Origin: Pyricularia pennisetigena
Lineage: Eukaryota > Ascomycota > Sordariomycetes > Magnaporthales > Pyriculariaceae
NCBI RefSeq assembly: GCF_004337985.1
Contig: NC_043743.1
Location: forward strand, 1,817,882-1,881,881
DNA: 64,000 nucleotides
Direction of reading: 5' to 3'
This document shows positions 55,605-64,000 of this stretch, in pieces; positions within the stretch are counted from its first letter, which is position 1; every line of letters starts with the position of its first letter. The notes below the pieces were generated by a model. It did no database searches. It saw only the letters and a program-made list of their open reading frames with translations, and had not been told where the DNA came from. Made by a program: the position numbers and the translations under genes.

Positions 55605-58600
55605 TCAGCAATGCAATGCAGCGATCCGATCAAGACAAAAAAAGAAGTGGCGCTGAGTTTTGTGCAGGAAAATACGACTGATACGTCAAAACGGCTGCCA
55701 GGCCGAAAATCGGATCCTAAGGGTTATTGACAGGAAGCTAAATATATTGCAGAGATAACCAACCTAAATTATATGGGGCCGGGAATGATATGGACGGGTT
55801 AGGTGACTTGGATGTCATTTGATGCAGGTACAAACCAGCGAGCACCGAGCACATGTCATGTCCTGGCGACCGCGATGGCGTCACAGTCTGAACAAATTCA
55901 GTCATCCAGTCTACAACTAACTACCCGGGACCAAGGTGGCTCCCGTTGTTTACCGTATAGCAGTAGTAGCTACATAGTACGTAAATGTTGGTGGGGTTAG
56001 GGTGGGTTTCTACAAAGCAAGTTTGTGTTTTGTTTTATTGTTGACCATCACATGTTTGTTTACCTATCTATGAATGGCGATCAAGCCGATTTTTTACCTT
56101 GTCAAATGTATCCAATGTATTCGACAGCTATCTACCGGAACCACCTCGTAGTCTGATATGAACCAGGGAACTAAAGTGCAAGTTGCATGCAAGCCTTTTT
56201 CTTGTTTACCGCCGTTTGATTGTCACCGCATTTGCAATGATAACCTAAGCACCTATTCTAACAACGGGCTTGCTTACTGATGGATCGGAACAAAGAAATG
56301 TGTTATCTCTGGTTGGCCGTCGAAATATCCATAGTCCCGATAAATACCAGGCTACCATGTGTGTGTCTAGGTTTGCCAAGGCTGTTGTTGCTCAAAGTTG
56401 GACGTTTGTCGCATACGACCACGTGCATTTCGTATCAGCTGGCCGAGGCTTTTTTTTTTTTTTTTTGTGTTTGTCCAGTATGCGGTTTCCGCCACCCCAA
56501 GACCCCTTAACCGGGATGTCTGGTGTTGTTGATTTTAGAAAAGAAGCAACCATTGGATGTGGCTCGATCGGAAAGCTGCAATAGGTTGGTATAGTGTTTG
56601 TACAGTAGTATAGTCAAAGTCTTTCTGTCCCTGGGATTCCAGGCTGAGTTAGAGTTGTCGGGTTGGTCTCTGTCTCGCTTGGCATCCAGATGCACAACCG
56701 GTAGTCAGAGGATAAGAAAGAGTACATGTGGATTGGGAGTACATCACGAAAGTCAACCCAAGGACAATAAAGGCCGAGAGACGATCATGATCTTGAGGCC
56801 ATGAAATAGATAGTCATACAGGAAAAAAACAAAAAAAAAAAAACAAAAACAAATCAGGCTATTTGGTGTACTTCGCAACATACTATCAATCAATGGATAG
56901 CAAACATTATTCTAGTCTAGGTCCTTGTTGCTAATCCCGAAGCACACTCAGCTACGAATACGTTTCGGCGATCTCGAAACACTTTTTAGTCCCTTTTCCG
57001 TGCACCCGGGTATCCGAATCATCAGATGAGAAAAGAAAAAGAAAACGCAAGAAAAAAAACCCTTAAAACTCTTCAATACATGTATGTGCTATGTACTACT
57101 GTACAGTACAAGGTGTGTGACCGCTTCGGGAAGTGAGGGGTTTAATTTACTGTAATGCATCGTTGGCGGAGTGAGATGATCTGGTCCAACAGCCATCCGC
57201 TTACGACGACCCAAAAGTACACATTGATTGCAGTTGCCGTCCCGTACCTAATACTGCAGTGCATATCTTCGGCCAACTCAGCTAATGTAAACTTGGATGG
57301 CCTGGCCGGCGTTGCGTCAGCCCATCAGGCAGACGAGTTATGCACCGTGCGACAGCCAGTTGAGACACTTGCCCAGAGTTGAGGTGGTCGCCTCCGCCAC
57401 TAGCCACCCATCCCGGATGGCTTGATCGGACGATGCGATGCATATTTACTGGGTGGAAGCCCTGAAACTAGAAGAAGACGGATACTCCTTACCTAGGTTG
57501 ACCTTTATTACAGTGGATTGATTACTGATGTTGGTGCTGGTGTAGTTTGTTGTCTGTTGACCGTTTTACTTTTTTTTTCTTTTTTTCTTTTATCTGTGGT
57601 TAACAACATTACTGTCGGCATACATCCAGAGGGGGAAAAAAACAAAAAAAAAGACATCATCATTCTCCTGGCCCACAAAAGGAACCAGACTCGTTCCACC
57701 CATTCCATATCCATGTTGTTGGGATCCAATTGAATCGGATTCAGGAGAGTCTGGCATGCTTGACTGGCTAGCAAAGCGTGAGCAAAAAGGAACAAAAAAA
57801 AAATAGGGAGGGAAAGCGGATACTAAATCAAAATCGGTAAGGAAAACAAACCCCCCCACCTCCCCACCGCCTCAAATCTCCACTCCACACCTCTTCTTGC
57901 CAGATCCCGTCACCTCCTTTTCAAACGAGATCTACCGGGCCTGCAGCCGGACAACCAACTAGGAATGGTGGAATCTCCTACGACCTGCAGCTGGACAAGC
58001 ATAGCCCCCCCTGTGCCGGAGGCTACTACGGATGTAGCCAAATTCCCAGGGATTCTTTTTTTTGTAAATGGTCATCAATGTTTCTGAGCTCATGTCATAG
58101 TCCAGTCCTCCATCATCTTACCCTGATTTTTTTTTTTTTTTTTTTTTTTGGTCCCAGTACTTTTTATCAAGTAGAAGAAAAACATGCAGGCGCGCTAACA
58201 ACGTCAACAAACCCCCTTCAGTGACCCTAGCCTGGTCAGCCCAACGCATCATACGCAGTCCGCTACGTAGATTGATCTACTAGTGCAACGACTACTCTTG
58301 TCGACCGCCATCTTCCATTATCTCTTCCATACCGGTTCCTTTTACATCCTACCCGTTCGCCCCACCCGACTTGATTCCCTCTATTTTATCGATTATTCCG
58401 ACATCTTTTCCCACCAAAACCTCCTTCTTGGTTCTTTGGGTTTATACATAAAGCCCCAGCCACTCACTTCCCTTCCCTCTGCGTGCGTCGCATTACGTGA
58501 TAAATCCACTGCAATCAGCTGCCACGAGGTTTCTCCATACCGACCCGCTGTTAACCCCGGCAATTAAGCGACTGGGTGGAATTTTCGGCTTGCTTTAACA

Positions 58601-59047
58601 CCTCCCAGGCACGAACTGAACCCACAGGGTTCCAAGCTGGAGCTCTAGAAGTCTTCATCTAGACTCAGCCACGGGGGGGAAAATAAAACGAGCCTAAACA
58701 GGGAGCCCCTTTGGTTGCCGTGGAAGGAAAGCAGCTCATTCACGACTTGCTCGAGATTCTGAATCTGATCGAGCCTCATAAGCCGGGATAGTGACGGCGA
58801 TCAATCTGTATCCCTTTTTTTTTTTCTTTACTTTTTTTTTTTTTTAATTCTGATCTTCAACTTCCAAATCCAAATTACACATCCACTTGTAATATATCGC
58901 CTGACTTGTTACAACCTCGGTTTTTTGAACCCCTCCTCCGAACCCGGCAACAACATCAACAGACAAGTCAAGACTTGAAACCCTCAAGAAGCCCTCTTTT
59001 CAGCTGCGGAAACAATGACAGACGCCTTATAGTTGTACACGTTCGAA
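55605..59047. other. Intergenic stretch, 3.4 kb
   Basis: No recognised gene. Several T tracts (56453-56466, 58128-58149, 58816-58845). A 75-codon ATG frame at 57155-57382 has one hydrophobic segment but no other support. The right end (58850-59047) is the leader and promoter of the 659-aa gene. Confidence 0.5.
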
Positions 59048-61027
59048 ATGTTTCTCCACTCGGGAGCAAGCCTTCACGGGCACGAGTTTTCTCTGAAACC
59101 TGCGTCTGCAGAAGCTCAAGCCGGCGCCCGTCGTTCGCCGCTGCTCTTCTCACCCTTCCGCCCTTCACCCACACGCGCCTCGACGGCTCCCATCAGCTCC
59201 GACCCCCCACAGCTGCGATCATGTCTACCGCAGCAGAGACCAGAGCTCCGGAGGCGGTCCCCCACCATAGAAGAACCAGTCGTTCGCTTCCATGAGCCCC
59301 TGGTGGTGGAGGAGATAAAGCTGGATCCGGCCAGCGCCACCGTCACTGTTGCTTCGTCTGTTACCGAGGCGGATGGCTCATGCTCCGAGGCCGAGGGTAG
59401 TGAATCGGGGAGGACCGTGGCTGTCCCTGTAGCAAAGAGCGCGGGGAGGAGGCGCCAAAAACAGGCACGCCGGACCAATACTTTTTGTATAGCCAGGCCG
59501 CCGCCACGGCTTGTCAAGAAGAGGCTGATGCAACAAATCAGACCCAAGCTGTTGTTACAGCTGCACCAGATATCGGCAGATCGACGCCCCACCCCGGTGC
59601 TGGACGTCTTCCCCGCCGCCACCATCGCCAGCCCCGTCGTCGGTGGAAGGTTGGCCGTAAGGTTCCCGCGGGTCTTTGGCGTCGGAAACAAGGGCTCGAC
59701 GCTGGGGTCGCAGGATGTCATACTCTTCCGGAGCGAGGAGTACTACAGCACGTCAACCTGCGGGAGTACCACCGACGTTCCGACGGACGACGGTAGCTTG
59801 AGCCGCAGGGACCTGGTGGCCGTGCTCAGCCCGCTGCGTCGTGAGGATCGGACCGAAATCGTCTTGAGCGACGGCCGGGTTTGGACGGCTAGACGTCTCC
59901 CTAACGGTTCGTTCGAGTTCCAGCACACCGACGACGACGGGTCCACCAAGACGGCACGCTGGGTCAAGAGGGGCGGAAGCGGCACCATGAGCCCGAGCAC
60001 GGTGTCAGTTCGGGAGTTTGGCGGGACGGATCTCAGCAGCCCTATCAGTATCTCCAGCTGCGGAACTTTCGGCCCTCCCGACTACAAGTATACCTTTAGC
60101 GTCATAGACCCCACGATGCGCCGGCACCCCATCGTAGCGTCACTGACGAGGGACGCCCTCAACATCAACGAAACCTACACCGCCATCTCTGCCAAAACGG
60201 CATCAGCCGAGAAGGACGAGGATTCCGGTGACGAAACCGAAACCGAGGAGCCTGCTCCCAAATCCGAGCGCCACACACTTTCCGTCGACGAAAGCCTGCG
60301 CAGCCTAATATCCATCACGGCTCTGTGGGTCACACTATGCCTGGACGGAGTCATGCCGTCGTCGACGGACGCGACGCGCGCAAACGGCCAGTCGCGCTCC
60401 CGCAGCGGCTCGTTGAATTCCCAACAGGCCAGCCCGCTCGGGTCGCCGAACCGCCGCCAGACCATCTCGTGCGCGCCGGCCAGCAGCGACTCGTGCCAGC
60501 CCGTCACTCTGCCGCAGCGGGCGACGAGCACGGGCGCGGCCTACATGCAGCGCCGCATCCAAATGTCCGACGCCAGCGACTCGGACCGCTCGGCCAGCCG
60601 GAGCAACAGTAAAGGGCGCCGGGTGCTGCGGGGCCCCTTTGCGTGTCGGCAGGCGAGCTTCAGCCAGCCTTCCACGACCCCCGGCGGCGACGGCTCCCCC
60701 TCGACGCGCCCTTCCTCCCGGGACGGCAAGGCCGCGGACCCCGCCTCGCCGCCCACCTTGGTGGCCAAACACAAGAGGTCGGCGTCGGGAGAGGTGATGC
60801 CGACCGCGCCGAGGGAGCCGCACCAGGGCAGGAGGGTGCAGTCTGCATTCTACGCCAGCACGCCCCTGCATGTCCCCGAGCGGGAAGACGATCACTACGA
60901 CGCGGACCTCGCCGGTCTGGCCCTGCAGGCTACCAGGCCCGAGGCACACGAAGAAGCGGCAGAACAGAACGCTTTAGCCAGGAAGTGGAAGAAGTTTGGA
61001 CAGTGGATCCGCCGGTTCGGGCGATAA
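59048..61027 (+). CDS. Unrecognised fungal protein, 659 aa, with a conserved-looking core
   Basis: Single exon from ATG 59048 (MFLHSGASLHGHEF), the first ATG of the frame. Another ATG at 59221 is in a different frame and gives only a short peptide. Residues about 150-400 look structured: IARPPPRLVKKRLMQQIRPK, LLLQLHQISADRRPTPVLDV, a stretch from VLSPLRREDRTEIVLSDGRVW to GSFEFQH, and YKYTFSVIDPTMRRHPIVAS, the last part recalling a family widespread in Sordariomycetes. Ser/Arg/Pro-rich disordered tracts flank it, and the C-terminus ends in a basic amphipathic segment, LARKWKKFGQWIRRFGR, which could bind membrane. No enzyme motif. I cannot assign a function. Confidence 0.75.
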   Translation: MFLHSGASLHGHEFSLKPASAEAQAGARRSPLLFSPFRPSPTRASTAPISSDPPQLRSCLPQQRPELRRRSPTIEEPVVRFHEPLVVEEIKLDPASATVTVASSVTEADGSCSEAEGSESGRTVAVPVAKSAGRRRQKQARRTNTFCIARPPPRLVKKRLMQQIRPKLLLQLHQISADRRPTPVLDVFPAATIASPVVGGRLAVRFPRVFGVGNKGSTLGSQDVILFRSEEYYSTSTCGSTTDVPTDDGSLSRRDLVAVLSPLRREDRTEIVLSDGRVWTARRLPNGSFEFQHTDDDGSTKTARWVKRGGSGTMSPSTVSVREFGGTDLSSPISISSCGTFGPPDYKYTFSVIDPTMRRHPIVASLTRDALNINETYTAISAKTASAEKDEDSGDETETEEPAPKSERHTLSVDESLRSLISITALWVTLCLDGVMPSSTDATRANGQSRSRSGSLNSQQASPLGSPNRRQTISCAPASSDSCQPVTLPQRATSTGAAYMQRRIQMSDASDSDRSASRSNSKGRRVLRGPFACRQASFSQPSTTPGGDGSPSTRPSSRDGKAADPASPPTLVAKHKRSASGEVMPTAPREPHQGRRVQSAFYASTPLHVPEREDDHYDADLAGLALQATRPEAHEEAAEQNALARKWKKFGQWIRRFGR

Positions 61028-62161
61028 AGGAGGGGGAGGTTGAGTCCTTGGCGAACTATTGCCGGAACGATGACGGGGACCAACCAACCCACCCCTTGGT
61101 CCAGAAAGTTTGTCTACGGGATCCAAGGCTTCAAAAGAAAAAAAAAACAGTTTTGACTACAAGAGTACAAGCAAGTCCTGATAAGGGCGCCTTGAGATAC
61201 AATTTCATTTTGTTGTTCATACGATACCATTCCGTTTTTTTTATTATTATTATTGGTATTATTTTCCTTGCAGAATAACACGCTCCTAGGCAGAGTATAC
61301 TTTTTTTTTCTGTAACTAGTCGAGTAATTACTGTTAGCGCAAACATTGCTATCAAGAAAACAACTTTGAGCCAGTGAGCCAGTGAGCCAGTAACAAGCTT
61401 TGTGATTGGGTCAAGATATCCAGACAGGAAAAGAAAGGCTTGCTTGCTTTTTGCTGCTGACCGCCCCGGTCTGCCCCGACCCGACCAAGCACCAACTCGC
61501 TGCTTTTCTCGTTCACTAGTCTAGTTTCTCCGTTGCCATGCGTCAGCCACAAATCCAGCCCCTCTTTGTCTGATTACATCTGTTGTGCTTCCCATCGGAG
61601 GGGGACTAGGCGGGTTAGTGCTTCCTGCTCTCCGGTCTCGCGTCTTTGGGATGTAGTGGAATGATAGCAAAATGCGGCCCCTTTTTGTTTTTGGCCAAAG
61701 ACGTACCGGGATTCGTCAATCGGACCGTGTGATTGTTTAGGCTGCCGGGCTGGCGAGCAAACGTGCTGTTTATCCAAGCCAGCTTTCTTGGTTTCTCTTC
61801 CGCCTTTCTCTGAAAAGGGCTCATTGTACACCATGTGCAGGAACGATCCTTCAGAGACCACGTAAGCAAACAACCCAGCCTCTCTTTAGAATCCTGTTAT
61901 CTCACTCGGACTCTTGCTTCTTTGGGACAAGAGGTGGTGGCCGGATGAGAACCAATATCTAGGCAGCAGGCATTTCCAGTGGAGTTTTGTAAGCTTTTTC
62001 GTTGTTGCTCCATATCATAGTGTATCCAATTATAACACGCTACCGGTAATATACCCAATTCAGCCCAAAAGACAACCAACCACATATATGCAATGTTTAT
62101 ATGTATCCCGACGGAACGGTTTCCCAAACAAAAACCCTGCAGACTCCCCATCCCCCCCATC
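61028..62161. other. Convergent 3' spacer
   Basis: Between the 659-aa gene and nitrite reductase, which converge. It includes an A run at 61138-61147 and an 8-bp tandem repeat. Confidence 0.5.
61367..61391. repeat. GAGCCAGT short tandem repeat, three units
   Basis: Three consecutive copies of an 8-bp unit in the convergent spacer. Confidence 0.85.
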
Positions 62162-64000
62162 TCACCAGTCCGGCGCCGACCCGCACCCACCACCGACCGC
62201 GACGGCGAGGTTCTTGGTCTTGAGGGGCAGCGTCGCCGCCGTGGGCCGCAGGCCGACCTTCTTTGCCCTGAGGCCCTTGAAGGCGATCTTCCTGTCGAGC
62301 TCGGCAAAGGGGTGCTCGCCGTCTCCGGCATCGCCCAGCTTGACCTTCCACTTTGAGGTGCCGAGCGCGGCGTCGAGCTCCTCGACGGGCGGCAGCTTGG
62401 CGTAGACGAAGCCGTCGGGCCTCTCCTCGACCTCGAACGTGGCGATGGAGAGCTCCTCGTCGTTCTTGCAGGCGCCGCTCGAGAGGTCAAAGTTGCGCTT
62501 GTGGTGCGGGCACGACACCCACGGCGCGTTGTTGTTCTTGTCGCAGCTGCCGCCGCCGTCGCCCGACGCCGCCGTCCGCTCCGCGTCGGCAGGGCCCATG
62601 CCGTTGGTGCCACCGTTGGTGACGCCCAGAGAGCCGTTCGTGGCCGCGCCGTTCGTGATGCCGCTGCCGTTGTCGCCCTTCTCCTTGCTGCAGCTTGTCT
62701 CCTCTCCGATGAGGCCGTCCGACAGGATGAACGCCCTCTTGTGCGGGCACATTTGCTGCGTCATAAAGTACCTGCCCCTGATCCTCCAGAGCGCGAGCTG
62801 TGTGTCTCCCCTCCTGACGGCGGCGCTGATGCCGTTGGGCAGCCCATCGGCCTCGGCGAAATAGCTGGCCTCCATGACCGGCTGCCACGCCGTCTCCGTC
62901 CACCTGCTCCTCAGGCCCTTGAAGTCCTCCTTGGCCGCCTCCTTGGGCCAGTGCACCGGCCGTAGCTGGTCACGCTCCACCTCGACTTCCATGTTGTCGA
63001 GCTTGTCGTCCGTGTTTGCAAACTGGCGGAACTTGGCAGCGATGGCGGGATCTTGGATGGCCTCGGCCCATTCGTCAAAGAAGCCGTCCACGAGCTCCTC
63101 CATCGCCGCCTCGAGCGCAGCGTTGATGCCGAGTTTGTCTTTGAGCACCACCTCTCGGAGGTATTCGATGCCGCCGGGGAGATTCTCGAGCCATCTTGCC
63201 GTCCGTTGTAGTTTGTCTGCCGTGCGGATGTAGAACATCAGGTAGCGATCCAAGATTGGAACGACTTCTGATGGCGGTACGTCCTTGGCCAACAGTTCTG
63301 CATGCCTCGGCTTGGCACCTCCGTTTCCTGCCACGTAGATGTTGAAGCCCTTGTCGGTAGCAATGAGCCCAAAACTGTGTGCAACGTGTTAGCCATGCTT
63401 GATGCTTGGAAGGAAATCAGAAATGACCCAAGAGGTAGACGTACTCTTTGCTCTGCGCCTCGGCACACTCCCTCACGCAACCGCTCACACCACCCTTGAT
63501 CTTGTGCGGAGCCCGGATGCTCTTGTACCGCTCCTCAAGCCGCACAGCCATACCGACACTGTCGCCGATACCGAAACGGCACCAGGTCGTGCCCACGCAG
63601 GACTTGACGGTACGCAGCGATTTGGCGTAAGCGTGGCCGCTTTCCATGCCGGCATTGACCAGCTTGCCCCAGATATCGAGCAGATCCTGCTTCTTGGCAC
63701 CAAACATATCGATGCGCTGACCACCCGTGATCTTGGTGTACAGCCCGTACTCCTTGGCGACCTGGCCCATGGCGATCAGCTTCTCGGGTGTGATCTCGCC
63801 GCCCGAGACGCGCGGCACGACGCTGAAGGTGCCGTTCCGCTGGATGTTGCCCAGGAAGCGGTCGTTGGTGTCCTGCAGGCCGTGGTCCTTGGCCGACATT
63901 ACGTGTTTGTTGTAGAGACTGGCGAATATCGAGCCCACGCATGGCTTGCACACCTCGCAACCAAAGCTATCCGGGTCCGTTCCCGCCTCGCGCATCACAT
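62162..64000 (-). CDS. niiA: Nitrite reductase (siroheme, NAD(P)H), C-terminal part
   Basis: Partial: exons 63374-62162 and 63446 to beyond 64000. The 71-nt intron (GTACGT, GGCTAAC, ACACAG; GA|T) lies at SK-DFGLIATDKGF. The enzyme reduces nitrite to ammonium in nitrate assimilation (nit-6 in Neurospora). Visible in order: the BFD-like 2Fe-2S Cys pair in GCEVCKPCVG; the ferredoxin-like half domain (TPEKLIAMGQVAKEYG, ITGGQRIDMFG); the siroheme/4Fe-4S ligands SCVGTTWCRFG and GCVRECAEA; and a C-terminal Rieske domain with CPH and CPHH. Between the two Rieske ligand pairs lies a long Gly/Asn/Thr/Ser-rich insertion. The N-terminal FAD/NAD domain is off the window. Expression is normally nitrate-induced, but the promoter is not in view. 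Confidence 0.95.

Overview
The window is nuclear DNA of a filamentous ascomycete, most likely a Sordariomycete (a Magnaporthales-like fungus is possible, but this rests on general protein resemblance only). The evidence is short 60-240 nt spliceosomal introns with GTRNGY donors and CTRAC branch sites, a siroheme nitrite reductase with a C-terminal Rieske domain, fungal-type peroxins PEX2, PEX11C and PEX20, and GC-rich genes set in AT-richer spacers full of A/T homopolymers. Three runs of N (16221-16222, 53304-53436, 54650-55604) show a draft assembly.

Layout. 1-45 may be the 5' end of a minus-strand gene, followed by about 2.9 kb of spacer. 2948-12834 holds an unrecognised multi-pass membrane protein (-), PEX2 (-), a membrane-anchored ZZ/EF-hand protein (+) and a MYND-finger protein (+). 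13571-19934 holds three oxidative genes: an aldehyde dehydrogenase (+), a three-exon cytochrome P450 (+) and a DUF1772/anthrone-oxygenase-like protein (-). An intron-containing tRNA-Ile(AAU) lies at 20480-20575. After an AT-rich stretch, 22958-33098 is dense: a four-TM protein with an apparent frameshift (+), PEX11C (-), an MFS transporter (-), the complex I 51-kDa subunit (-), dynactin p27 with an unusual GC-AG intron (+), and a fusion of a coenzyme-A-biosynthesis-type flavoprotein domain with ankyrin-like repeats (-).

33.1-41.6 kb has no conserved gene. It holds microsatellites, a candidate small secreted protein and several unrecognised coding-like minus-strand segments. SEC13 (-) follows, then a repeat-bearing spacer with a 52-bp tandem repeat and an inverted repeat, then PEX20 (+), an unrecognised two-exon gene (-), GPI18 (-, intact although its second intron contains a gap), the large gap, a conserved-looking 659-residue protein (+), and the C-terminal part of nitrite reductase (-), which runs off the right edge.

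Functional links. Most genes are housekeeping: peroxisome biogenesis (PEX2 ubiquitin ligase, PEX11C division, PEX20 PTS2 co-receptor), respiration (NDUFV1), secretion and GPI anchors (SEC13, GPI18), dynein transport (dynactin p27) and nitrate assimilation. The ALDH-P450-DUF1772 trio could act on one aromatic or polyketide substrate, but no backbone synthase is present. Exon structures were worked out by hand from splice consensus and frame continuity.
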